From contig CBDCYP010000002.1 of NCBI GenBank assembly GCA_965224235.1, positions 806,001-870,000 of the forward strand: a stretch of 64,000 nucleotides of DNA, written 5' to 3'. The notes below the pieces were generated by a model. That model was not told the origin of the DNA and did not search any database. It was given only the letters and a program-made list of their open reading frames with translations. Every line of letters begins with the position of its first letter. Position 1 is the first letter of the stretch. The translations under genes were made by a program, and so were the position numbers. Shown here one piece after another: positions 44,537 through 53,573 of the stretch. This stretch comes from G958295935 sp965224235 (GTDB lineage: Bacteria > Chloroflexota > Dehalococcoidia > Lucifugimonadales > Lucifugimonadaceae).

Positions 44537-44881
44537 TTTTGGCTGCCTCAATGGTTGCGGGAGGGCGGTTCACGCGGCGGCGCTGAACAAGCTTCAGTTT
44601 GCCGCGGATTGACAGTCTACGGCTTTCTCGCGGCTGGCAGAGTGGACTGGCTGCGGTATCTGGCACGTGACTAACCGGCCGTAGAGGTGGGGCGCGGTAA
44701 CGTCGCCGAGGGTGTTCGCAGGCCACACCGCACCGTTCCCATGGCGCCCGCAAGAGGCGCCACTACATCGCCGTGGACGTTCGGGGTTGAGGGAATTGTG
44801 GCTGGCCGCAGAGTCGCTCATGTTAACGGCCATCTTCAGATTGTCCGAAATCACCAGCTCTCGGCGTCGGCGAGTCCAAGG
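44537..44881. other. Mostly non-coding; contains an enolase tail relic
   Basis: Apart from the relic at 44617-44667 nothing recognisable. AT-richer near 44930. Confidence 0.4.
44617..44667 (-). pseudogene. Relic of the C-terminus of an enolase-superfamily paralogue
   Basis: The minus strand reads ARYRSQSTLPAARKP then stop, closely matching the unusual C-terminal tails RYRRQSTLPTVRRP (gene at 48476) and RYRRQKTLRRIRQP (gene at 42183). Upstream the match fades within a few codons and changes frame. Looks like the last trace of a deleted third paralogue. Confidence 0.5.
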
Positions 44882-46185
44882 TCACCGCCGGGGACAACGC
44901 TGGTGTCCCCGGCCGGGTATTATCGGGCCGCCCAAAATAATACGATAATCTAGACAACCAATTCTGGCAATGTTCTCGTTCCTACTCTTTCGCCTCGCCT
45001 CCCATTCTTCCTTGTCAAGGCGCGCTGATTCGTCAAGGCGCGCGGATGCAAAGCTCAGACGAATGTCCGACGGAACCCCCGAGATAGCCGGAACGGCCGC
45101 TCTCAACGAGGGAATATCAGGTGCAGCCGCCACGTACTCTTCCAGGGACTTTTGCGTCGCGTGAAAGATTATTAGCTGCTCGTCGATACAGGCCTCGCTC
45201 TTTGGCATATCGACGGTGAGAACCCTGTATCCACCGATGAACTCAGGGACATTCGCGACTAAACTGTCATCATAGTTGAGATCGAGTACCGGATAGAGGT
45301 CGGCTGTTTCGACTGGTTCAGGCCGCCGCCACCGGCGATTCTGTCCCCAATCTTGGCGATAGTTCGGCCCGCCCCATTGCGGACCTGGACAACACCCTGA
45401 TCGACATGAGGCGTAAACCCGGCGGGCCACATTATGGTGGCGCCGCCCAGACGAAGGTACCGTCCGTCCAAGACAAGCTCGCCAATAACCAACGCCTCCG
45501 GATAAGCCCGGGCAGTGGCTATTACGGTCCTCCGCCGGGGAAAGATGAGATCCGGGTTTGACAACCGCAGTTCGCTGGGTTCATTGTCGGGATCGAAGAC
45601 GGTAACCTCGTCGCCAACCAGATAAAAGGGCCCAGCGCAATCTTCGGACATTCCCCGTAGCAGGCCCTGGTCTGTGGCTTCCTGATAAGAGACCGCCGCT
45701 CGCCTGAGACGAATGTGGTACCCCACGCGGGCGGCGATTTGGCCATTTCCATTCATTATCCGTACAGCCCCGTCTTCCGTGTCGAGGGTGAACGCGCTTG
45801 GCCAGACGAGCAACCAGGATGATGCGGGACCGTTGGGATCCTCTGGGACTTCAGCGCGTAGACACCCTTCGTCGAGGGCCAGTTGCCCAGCGAAGTAATG
45901 CCCACCGTTATCCGTGCCCAGCGGCGCGTCGTGCTGTGGGAACATGACCACGACGTTAGCTTCTTCCCCGGGGCCTTCGTCGTCGCCGATGTCGTTTTGG
46001 CCGACGCTCTCGCCGCCGACGTTTGTGTCTTCGCAGAGGCTCTCACCGCCGACGTTGCTCTTGTCACCGCTGCAACCGGCGGCCGCCAAGGCAACTAACA
46101 GGCCTACAAAAAAGGACCAGCAGACCAGCCTGCCGAAGGCCGGTCGCAATACGAACAAGACCCAAACGGTCTGCCGACCTCGCAA
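44882..46185 (-). pseudogene. Repeat-domain lipoprotein, frameshifted near its C-terminus
   Basis: From TTG 46185: signal peptide and lipobox (FVGLLVALAAAGC), an acidic linker, then two copies of the repeat domain found in the neighbouring gene (FPQHDAPLGTDNGGHYFAGQ, WLLVWPSAFTLDTEDGAVRI, SEDCAGPFYLVGDEV; second copy ATIMWPAGFTPHVDQGVVQV). The frame ends early at 45259. A shift near 45310 brings in PVETADLYPVLDLNYDDSLV and a plausible C-terminal domain (GGYRVLTVDMPKSEA) to 44882. Probably broken; a sequence error would also explain it. Confidence 0.6.
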
Positions 46186-46432
46186 TTGCGGCCAAGAGCA
46201 TTCGTATGTTTCCAGTGCTATTCAAGATGACTCAGGATTCGGCGCAGTTCTGAAATCGTCTCCGACCATACAGGTAAGAACTGAGCGGATCACGATTGCG
46301 CCGCGCAGCCTGTTCCGCTCATTGGGCGATAAACTGGCGGGTTTGCTGCTGACAAGCGCGACCCCCGGGGTCGCAAGGGCAATGACAGTTGAGGTTATTG
46401 GCATTCGCATGAATCATTCTTCTAATCCATTT
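46186..46432. other. Intergenic region between the two lipoprotein genes
   Basis: A 62-codon open frame on the minus strand (46222-46410) has no recognisable feature. Nothing else seen. Confidence 0.35.
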
Positions 46433-48166
46433 CTACTGGTCCAATATGATTACTGCCCTGTGAGGCACCTCGCGTCTCGTCAAAATGTCCAATATCTTCG
46501 TTACTACCTCGCCGTCGTCTTTTCTGGTCACTTCTACAATCAGGCGGTTTCTCTCAAAGGCGTAAATCACAAGGCGCACAGCCGGGATACTCCGTAGTTC
46601 ATCGCTGATTGATTCATGCCACTTTTTGAGTTGTTCTATCGTAAATAGCGCCTGGAGTGGTCGGACCTCCCGGATGTTCTGAAGCAGGTATGGGGACAAG
46701 TATCTAAGGGCCGCTTCTTCAGCCGCCTCCTGAGAAGGGTTCACCAGATGTACGTACAAGATACTTTTGTCGTCAGGATCCTGAAATGTGCCCCCGTATC
46801 CCGCTTTCTGAAGAATCGGGGAAGGGTCCGGTATGACTTCGATACTATGGACGCTGAACACCTCCCCGGAGCACTCCTCGGCGTCGTACCTGTTGAAGTA
46901 TCCGCCTCCCATCGATAGATTGTCCCCAACCTGAGCGATTATTCGACCTGCCCCATTGCGGACCTGGACAACCCCCTGATCCACATATGGCGTAAACCCG
47001 GCGGGCCAAATTATTGTGGTGGAACCGCCTTTCAAGCGAAGGCATTGACCGTCTAACGTCAGCTCTCCGCCGCCCTCTGCAGTCAGGCGCTTCTGGAAAG
47101 TCGCTATGACGGTCCTCTGCCTTAGGAAGAGGAGATCAGGGTTTTCCAGCCGCAGTTGTCTGGGTTCATTCTCAGGTTCGAAGGCGGTAACCTCGTCGCC
47201 AACCAGGAAATGGGGACCCGCGCAATCCTCGGACCACCCCTGAATCAAGCCCTGATCTTGGGCTTCCTGATAGGAGACTGTCGCGCGGCTGAGACGAATG
47301 TGGTCTCCCACGTGCGCGGTGATCCGTCCGGTTCCGTCCACTATCCCTACGGCCCGGTCTCGTACGCTGAGCGTGTACCTGCTTGGCCAGATGAGCAGAC
47401 TCGATCCGCCTGGACCATTGACATCAGGGGGGACTGCGACCCGTAGGCGCCCCTCGTCCAGGACCAGCCGCCCAGCCCAATAATGTCCACCGTTATCCGT
47501 CCCCAACGGCGCGTCGTGCTGCGGGAAGAGCACCTCCGGTCCTTCAGAGATTGGCGGCTTGGCGGGACCGTCGAGACTGACTGCCGCGATCTCGTCTCCG
47601 ACCAACCAATAGGGGCCTGGACAGTCCTCGGACAAACCATGTAACCACCCCAGGTCCATGGCCTCCTCATAGGAGACATAGGTGCGGCTGAATCGAACGT
47701 CGTCTCCTACGTGTGCTGCGATCCGCCCAGTTGCGTCGACTATCCGCACAACTCCATTCTTCGTGTCGAATGTGAAGGTATTGGGCCAGATGAGAAGCAA
47801 CGATGCGGCGCGCAGACATTCCCCTTCCAAGACCAACTGTCCAACGAAACTCTCACTCCAATAATCCGTTGACTGCGCTTCATGCTGAGGGAAAGTCACT
47901 TCAGGGACTTGGCCGTGGCCCGGCGGCGAGTCCCTCTGCGGGAGAACCGCTGTAGGGGTTTGAGCCTCGACAACCGGCGGAGCGCCAGGCTGTGTGGAAG
48001 TCGCTACAGGCGTTTGACGGTTTCCCTCACCGCCGCTGCAACCGGCGGCCGCCAAGGCAACTAACAGGCTTACAAAAAGGACCTGCAGCGCGGCCAGCCG
48101 GTTACCGGTCACAGCCCAGCCGGGACCTGATGAACATCGAATGCGGCTTAACGTAGAGTCATTCAT
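46433..48166 (-). CDS. Lipoprotein with three tandem beta-rich repeat domains
   Basis: About 577 residues from ATG 48166, with a lipobox (LLVALAAAGC) near residue 43. GTG 48112 would give a more usual short signal peptide, and the frame is open to 48211. After a Pro/Thr linker come three repeats of about 110 residues. Each follows the pattern FPQHxA, GxLxLxxGxLR, LLIWPxxFT, xGVVxIxxxxGRIxAxVGDxxRxS, SEDCxGPxxLVGDE; the third is shortened. A different C-terminal domain follows from about residue 425, ending EVPHRAVIILDQ. No Pfam family comes to mind. Surface or periplasmic binding role possible. Confidence 0.7.
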   Translation of the reverse strand: MNDSTLSRIRCSSGPGWAVTGNRLAALQVLFVSLLVALAAAGCSGGEGNRQTPVATSTQPGAPPVVEAQTPTAVLPQRDSPPGHGQVPEVTFPQHEAQSTDYWSESFVGQLVLEGECLRAASLLLIWPNTFTFDTKNGVVRIVDATGRIAAHVGDDVRFSRTYVSYEEAMDLGWLHGLSEDCPGPYWLVGDEIAAVSLDGPAKPPISEGPEVLFPQHDAPLGTDNGGHYWAGRLVLDEGRLRVAVPPDVNGPGGSSLLIWPSRYTLSVRDRAVGIVDGTGRITAHVGDHIRLSRATVSYQEAQDQGLIQGWSEDCAGPHFLVGDEVTAFEPENEPRQLRLENPDLLFLRQRTVIATFQKRLTAEGGGELTLDGQCLRLKGGSTTIIWPAGFTPYVDQGVVQVRNGAGRIIAQVGDNLSMGGGYFNRYDAEECSGEVFSVHSIEVIPDPSPILQKAGYGGTFQDPDDKSILYVHLVNPSQEAAEEAALRYLSPYLLQNIREVRPLQALFTIEQLKKWHESISDELRSIPAVRLVIYAFERNRLIVEVTRKDDGEVVTKILDILTRREVPHRAVIILDQ

Positions 48167-48211
48167 GGCGACGGTCTTCTCAATATTGTCCGAATCACCG
48201 GCCCTCGACAT

Positions 48212-48475
48212 CCTCTGATATAACGCTGGTTGTCAGACTGGGTCTCGTACCCAGAAAAATGCAGCAATGATTTGGTCGGCCGATTGATGAGGACATAAGC
48301 GAAATAAACCCGTTTCCGGCCGTCCAATAGGGGCCCCGGAGCAAGCCTGGGTTATCCCCTGTAGCCACCTTCGCTACACGGCCTGCCTATATAGACGGCG
48401 GTAGCCCTGAAAAGGTTCCCAAGCCCCACCCCCAATCGGGCGTCCACGAGAGACGTCCCTGCCGACGGGTTGTTT
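48212..48475. other. Intergenic region
   Basis: No gene seen between the lipoprotein start and the end of the enolase paralogue at 48476. It may hold a terminator for neither or both; no clear hairpin with a T run. Confidence 0.3.
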
Positions 48476-49690
48476 TTACGGCCTTCTCACAGTCGGCAAG
48501 GTGGACTGCCTGCGGTACCTGGGCTGAAAGTAGAGTTGCTCGAAGTACGTGCCCGGCTCCCACTTGTGCATGACCGGTTCGGACCTTTTCGGTCCGGGCG
48601 AGTTGCCCTGGCTCGGGTACTTCTCGATGGCCTCCTCGATGATGTCGACTCCCAGACCGGGCCTGTCCGGCACCGGAACATGACCGTCGATGGTAGGCGG
48701 GTGATGGTCGATCACCTCGTACCTTGCAGGATGATCGAACTCGACCCGTTCGAGGGCCAGGGCGTTCGGTATTGACGCCATGACGTGCAGGGCGGCGTAC
48801 TCCCCGACCGGTCCCAGCGTTCCGGAATGCGGCGCTACAGTGATGTAGTGCGCCTCGGCCATGGCGGCCAGTTTCTTGAGTTGGGATATGCCGCCCACGC
48901 GCCCGGCGTCCGGCTGGATGACGTCTACCAGTTCCCGCTCTATGTGCTCACGTAGTCCCCAGATGTGGGAGTGGCGCTCGCCCACTGCTATCGGCACGTT
49001 CACGGCATCCTGGAGCCTGGCCAGCGCCCGCAGGTTTTCCGGCGCCACGGCGTCTTCATAGAACGCGACGTTGTACGGCTCGAGCGCCTTGCCGACAAGG
49101 ATGGCGTCTTTGACGGTCAGCCAGGGCGGAGGTCCGCACTCGACCATGATGTCCATTTCGTCGCCGACGGCCTTCCGCACCTCCTCGACCGCCTTGACCG
49201 ATTCGACGCCTTGGCCGGTCTTGACGGCCGTGTAGCCCTTTTCCTTGAGCTCCAGCGCGCGTTCGGCGACCGTCACGCCGTCCGGGTGGCCTTCGATTCC
49301 CATCTTGTAGCGAAATGCGTGCCCGTACACGCGCACACTGTCCCGCACCTTGCCCCCGAGCAGGTTCCATACGGGCGTGCCGAGGGCTTTGCCCTTGATG
49401 TCCCAAAGGGCCATCTCTATTCCGTTGATGGCGCCGGAGCCCACCACGCCGGTCATTCCGTGGCCCATCATGCCGACGTAGAGGAGTTGCCAGATCCTCT
49501 CGATGTTCATAGGATCCTCGCCGATGACCATCGGCGAGATGTCGTCGATCGCGGCCTTGATGACCGCGGGCCATCCGCTGCTTTCGCCGACGCCGGTTAT
49601 CCCCTCGTCGGTGTAGACCTTGACGAACAGCCAGTTTCGAGGAGTGTTCCCGACACCCATCAGGAACGTCTTTACTTCGGTGATTTTCAT
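48476..49690 (-). CDS. Enolase-superfamily protein, paralogue 4 with altered catalytic residues
   Basis: 404 residues, close paralogue of the gene at 42183 along its whole length. K157 (AVKTGQ), E212 (FYEDAVAP), E238 (VGERHSH) and H287 (VAPHSGTLGP) are kept. The first metal-ligand segment reads IMVECGPPPW where the paralogue has IMVDAHGPPW: Asp becomes Glu (E184) and the neighbouring His becomes Gly. GAGG precedes the ATG. The substrate or reaction has probably changed; loss of activity is possible, though overall conservation argues against decay. IS copy 3 lies 166 nt upstream of its start. Confidence 0.85.
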   Translation of the reverse strand: MKITEVKTFLMGVGNTPRNWLFVKVYTDEGITGVGESSGWPAVIKAAIDDISPMVIGEDPMNIERIWQLLYVGMMGHGMTGVVGSGAINGIEMALWDIKGKALGTPVWNLLGGKVRDSVRVYGHAFRYKMGIEGHPDGVTVAERALELKEKGYTAVKTGQGVESVKAVEEVRKAVGDEMDIMVECGPPPWLTVKDAILVGKALEPYNVAFYEDAVAPENLRALARLQDAVNVPIAVGERHSHIWGLREHIERELVDVIQPDAGRVGGISQLKKLAAMAEAHYITVAPHSGTLGPVGEYAALHVMASIPNALALERVEFDHPARYEVIDHHPPTIDGHVPVPDRPGLGVDIIEEAIEKYPSQGNSPGPKRSEPVMHKWEPGTYFEQLYFQPRYRRQSTLPTVRRP

Positions 49691-49856
49691 TTTTTTCCTC
49701 GTTGGTCTTTAAGGGAGTCTGATTAGTCCCTGGCCGCGTGCGAAATGCCCGTGCGAGAGCTAAATCCACGGAAAGAAAGTTCCCTTGTCGCCTTGTGTGC
49801 CTCACTGTGACCCTGAGCACCCCTATGTAATCCTGGGCATCCGTGTGTCATCCTGA

Positions 49857-51496
49857 GAGCCTGTGAATAAATCATTTATGCTCCTATGGTATTGAGAGGC
49901 TGATTGCTGGACAACGATATTGGGCAGCCATATCGGCGAGGTGAACACATGAGTGAAGAGACGCTGTTTGAACTTCCGGCCATCGAGGAGAAGCGAGCGC
50001 CTGCGCCAACGAGTCCGGGTGAGGCCCGGGTGCTGCGGCCGGTGCGGAATCAGCCTGAGTGGGCGGTATTGGACCTGGAATCTCGGTTGCCTCAAGAGCA
50101 TCGGGCCCGTGTTATATGGAGCTTTTTGGAGAGGTTGGACCTGTCGGCCTTTTATGCGCCGGTCAAGGCGGTGGAGAACCGGCCAGGCCGCCCAACGACA
50201 GACCCCAAAGCGCTGCTGGCGTTGTGGCTTCTGGCCACGGTTGACGGTATAGGGAGCGCCCGCCGGCTGGCGCGTTTGTGCGAAGAGCACGACGCCTACC
50301 GCTGGATGAGGGGGAACGTACCTGTCAACTATCACATGCTCTCTGACTTCCGGGTAGCCCACCAGGAGGCGCTGGACGGCCTTTTGACCCAGATCATAGG
50401 TTCTCTGATGGCCGCAGGGGCGGTCCTGCTGGAGCGTGTGGCTCAAGACGGGATGCGGGTGAGGGCGAGCGCCGGCGCCGCGTCCTTTCGCGGCGCGCAG
50501 GGATTGAAGAGGTGCATGGAGGAGGCGCGGGCGCAGGTGGAGCGGCTGGCGCAGGAGCGGGAGCGTCCCGATTCCGGTGTGACGCGGCGTGAACGTGCGG
50601 CGCGGGAGCGTGCGGCGCGAGAGCGGGAGGAACGGGTCCGGGAGGCGCTGTCGTACTTGCCCCGGGCACAAGCGAAGAAGGAACGCCAACAGCACACCAA
50701 GGCGAAGGCTCAGCGTCCCAAGGTTACGAAGGCGCGGGTATCCACCACAGACCCCCAGGCAACGGTGATGAAGATGCCGGATGGCGGCTTCCGGCCAGCC
50801 TGCAATATCGAACTGGCCACTGATAGCGCCAACGGGATCATCGTCGGAGTAGGGGTCACATCGTCGGGTACGGACGCAGGGCAAGCGGCGCCCATGGAGG
50901 AACAACTGGTCAGGCGGACGGGCCGGCGCCCTGACTCCTACCTGATGGACGGGGGCTTCGCTACCCGGGAGGACATCACCGCTCTGGAGCAACGTGGGGT
51001 GAGTGTGTATGCGCCGGTGAGGTTGCCCCGGAACAAGCCCGAACGGGAGCGTTACGATCCCCGCTACGGGGACGGGCCGGACGTGGCAAGGTGGCGTCAA
51101 CGGATGGCCACCGGCGAGGCCAAAGCCATATACAGGCAGCGGGCGTCTGTAGCCGAGTGGACGAACGCCCAGGTGCGTCTTCACGGAGTGAGCCAATTCA
51201 ACGTACGGGGACTTGCCAAAATCACCAGCGTAATGCTCCTTGTCGCCGTGGCCCACAACCTCCTGCGTTGGGAGGCGTTCATGGCGTAGGCAGACACGGG
51301 GGTTAAGCAGGCACAGCCGATAAGCTCCGGACCAGTCAATCCGGATTCCCTAGTGAATTCGCCCGGAAAGCGGCCAATGCTGTCCCGCAATTCTGCCTCC
51401 CTCAACAAGCGCCCGCCCCGGTGAAACTTCCCAATGGCGCTTTCCGCCACCAACATGCCGCCTAACAACAACAGAACCCAAAAAACTCACAGCCTC
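49857..51496 (+). mobile_element. IS1182-like insertion sequence, copy 3 (1640 bp)
   Basis: Ends GAGCCTGTGA and TCACAGCCTC; TGA on both sides (49854-49856 and 51497-51499). The left flank reads GTGTCATCCTGA, again a CACCCTGAG-like repeat (earlier pieces at 49809 and 49829). Same length as copy 1 and encoding an identical transposase. Confidence 0.9.
49949..51289 (+). CDS. IS1182-family DDE transposase, copy 3
   Basis: 446 residues, identical in protein sequence to copy 1 as far as can be compared by eye, including the double RAARE unit that copy 2 lacks. Start and DDE residues as for copy 1. Confidence 0.9.
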   Translation: MSEETLFELPAIEEKRAPAPTSPGEARVLRPVRNQPEWAVLDLESRLPQEHRARVIWSFLERLDLSAFYAPVKAVENRPGRPTTDPKALLALWLLATVDGIGSARRLARLCEEHDAYRWMRGNVPVNYHMLSDFRVAHQEALDGLLTQIIGSLMAAGAVLLERVAQDGMRVRASAGAASFRGAQGLKRCMEEARAQVERLAQERERPDSGVTRRERAARERAAREREERVREALSYLPRAQAKKERQQHTKAKAQRPKVTKARVSTTDPQATVMKMPDGGFRPACNIELATDSANGIIVGVGVTSSGTDAGQAAPMEEQLVRRTGRRPDSYLMDGGFATREDITALEQRGVSVYAPVRLPRNKPERERYDPRYGDGPDVARWRQRMATGEAKAIYRQRASVAEWTNAQVRLHGVSQFNVRGLAKITSVMLLVAVAHNLLRWEAFMA

Positions 51497-51708
51497 TGAG
51501 AGCCTGTTCTCAAAATGACAGATGCCTACTCTCCACTCCAGCGGCAACTTATTGGCCACACGCGCGGGTTTGTGGGCTCGCGGCGCCGCGAAGACGGACT
51601 CAGTTTATGGGGCTGATCGTAAGTCGCAACACAAGGCGGCTTCCGCCAGCGCCAATTCGTAGTAAGTTGTGGCTATAGCGAGTGACAGAACACACGATGG
51701 AGCGCCCA

Positions 51709-51909
51709 ATGGCAGACGTGACAGTCAACATCAACGACAACGGCCCATACGAGATTATCGGCCCGATTCAACTGAAGGATGCCGAAGGCAATGAGTTTTC
51801 AGTAGAAGGGGACCAGTACCTGTGCCGCTGCGGCGGCTCCGGGACCAAGCCGTTTTGCGACGGGTCCCACAGGCGCGCCGGATTTCAGGACCAGGCACGG
51901 GCGGAGTGA
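51709..51909 (+). CDS. CDGSH iron-sulfur domain protein
   Basis: 66 residues. 2Fe-2S ligands C39, C41, C50 and H54 in YLCRCGGSGTKPFCDGSH. Small CDGSH proteins carry a redox-active or transferable 2Fe-2S cluster. ATG 51709 is chosen because GGAG lies six bases upstream; ATG 51697 and GTG 51682 are in frame too. The amidase operon follows 43 nt later on the same strand, so they may be co-transcribed. Confidence 0.85.
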   Translation: MADVTVNINDNGPYEIIGPIQLKDAEGNEFSVEGDQYLCRCGGSGTKPFCDGSHRRAGFQDQARAE

Positions 51910-51952
51910 CCCGGGATCGACCGGCCCTCCATACACCCCCGGAAAAATACTT

Positions 51953-52150
51953 ATGCCAGACATGAAACCCGATACTTCCGCCGAAGCTTTGGCGCAGGTG
52001 TTGGCCGGCCACGCAGCACTCTTGTGGGGCGCGCCCAAAGCCGCAGATTTGCAGGATGCCTTGACCCGGACCGCCCGGATGCTTTTGGATATTCGGGAGC
52101 AAATACCCGGTTCATATACCGAGCCGGGCTGCTACCCGGCGGCCCAATAA
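51953..52150 (+). CDS. Small GatC/AtzG-like partner protein of the amidase
   Basis: 65 residues, mostly helical (EALAQVLAGHAALLWGAPKA and LTRTARMLLDIREQI). Its stop overlaps the ATG of the amidase gene by one base (TAATG), so the two are translationally coupled. This size and position match AtzG of the 1-carboxybiuret hydrolase AtzEG and, more distantly, GatC, which stabilise amidase-signature enzymes. I cannot show sequence homology by eye; the role is inferred from context. Confidence 0.5.
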   Translation: MPDMKPDTSAEALAQVLAGHAALLWGAPKAADLQDALTRTARMLLDIREQIPGSYTEPGCYPAAQ

Positions 52151-53508
52151 TGACAGCTCCACACCGCTTGGGAGTTTCCGAATCGGCGCAGAAAGTCCGA
52201 AGCGGCGCCCTCTCCCCGGTGACGCTGGCCCAATCGCTTCTTGAGCGCATTGACGCTCTGGAACCCGCGCTGCAAGCCTGGGTAACCGTTGACCGGGAGC
52301 AGGTCCTCGGCGCGGCCCGGGAAAGGGAAAATGAAGCGGAGTCAGGGCGTTTCCGAGGGCCGTTGCACGGCGTCCCGGTGGGCCTCAAAGACATCTTCTA
52401 CACGGAAGGGATGGCTACCACGGCCTGCTCGCGTATCCTGGCCGAATTCGTGCCGGACTACGACGCCACCTGCGTCGCGAAACTTAAAGAAGCCGGAGCG
52501 ATAATCCTGGGGAAGACCGTCACGACCGAGTTCGCATCCAGCGACCCCTCGCGCAGCCGCAACGCCTGGAACGTGGCCCACACTCCAGGCGGCTCCAGCA
52601 GCGGGTCATCCGCTGCGGTTTCAACCGGAATGTGCGCCGCAGCGCTTGGTTCCCAGACAGGCGGCTCCACCTGCCGGCCCGCCGCCTATAACGGGATAGT
52701 CGGGCTGAAGCCCAGCTACGGCCGCATCAGCCGCCGCGGAGTGGTGGCCCTGAGTTGGTCCCTGGACACGGTCGGAATTCTGGTCCGCAGCGTCGCCGAC
52801 GCCGCAGTCATGCTGCATGCGATGGCCGGCCACGACCCGCAGGACGGCGGTTCCGCGGCGGAACCCGTCCCGGACTACCTGGCGCAGATGAATGCGCTGG
52901 ATCGTCCGCCCCGCATCGGCATTATCCGGGACTTCTTCTACGACCGCTCCACCGCCGAGGTGCGGGAGCATACGGACGCGGCGGCGGAAACACTGGCTGC
53001 GGCCGGGGCGATCGTCGAAGAAATCAGCTTGCCCACCAGCTTTGCCACCGTCCACGCCTGCCAGCGCATCGTTAGCAACGTCGAGGCCGCCGCCGTCCAC
53101 GAAGAGCATTTCCGGGAACGGGCCGACGAGTACGGTCCGGGAATCCGCTCCAGCATCGAAATGGGTATGCTGGCGCCCGCGCTGAGTTATGTGCAGGCGC
53201 AGCGCCTGCGCCGGGAGTTCCGCCGGGACATTACCGCGGCCCTGGCGTCGGTTGATGCGGCTTTAATGCCCACGACCCCCGCTCCCGCCCCGGCGGACTT
53301 GAACACCACCGGCGACCCGGTGTTCCAGGTCCCCTGGACCAGCGCCGGACTGCCCACCATCACCCTGCCCTCCGGTCTCAGCGAATCGGGGTTGCCGTTG
53401 GGGGTCCAACTAGCTGGTCAACCCTTCCGGGAAGGCAGCCTGCTGGCCGTGGCCCGCTGGTGCGAGTCGGCCCTGGGTGTGGAGCTTTGGCCGCCGGACT
53501 ATGCCTGA
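52150..53508 (+). CDS. Amidase-signature-family hydrolase
   Basis: 452 residues, amidase signature enzyme. Catalytic triad visible: K80 (VGLKDIFY), the cis-Ser in GGSSSGSSAAVSTG around 149-150, and nucleophile S173 in GSQTGGSTCRPAAY. The glycine/serine-rich core and C-terminal AGLPTITLPSGLSESGLPLG are family-typical. It hydrolyses an amide or carbamoyl bond; candidates include AtzE-like or Gat-like substrates because of the small upstream partner. Not GatA itself, since no gatB is near and length is shorter. Confidence 0.9.
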   Translation: MTAPHRLGVSESAQKVRSGALSPVTLAQSLLERIDALEPALQAWVTVDREQVLGAARERENEAESGRFRGPLHGVPVGLKDIFYTEGMATTACSRILAEFVPDYDATCVAKLKEAGAIILGKTVTTEFASSDPSRSRNAWNVAHTPGGSSSGSSAAVSTGMCAAALGSQTGGSTCRPAAYNGIVGLKPSYGRISRRGVVALSWSLDTVGILVRSVADAAVMLHAMAGHDPQDGGSAAEPVPDYLAQMNALDRPPRIGIIRDFFYDRSTAEVREHTDAAAETLAAAGAIVEEISLPTSFATVHACQRIVSNVEAAAVHEEHFRERADEYGPGIRSSIEMGMLAPALSYVQAQRLRREFRRDITAALASVDAALMPTTPAPAPADLNTTGDPVFQVPWTSAGLPTITLPSGLSESGLPLGVQLAGQPFREGSLLAVARWCESALGVELWPPDYA

Positions 53509-53573
53509 GGATCGGCGCCCCAGGCGCCACAAGTTAAGCGATGGATAAAATCATCGCTGGATAGACGAATCGA

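Noticed and set aside
46222..46410. 62-codon minus-strand frame between the lipoproteins
   Set aside because: No recognisable feature and no good ribosome site.
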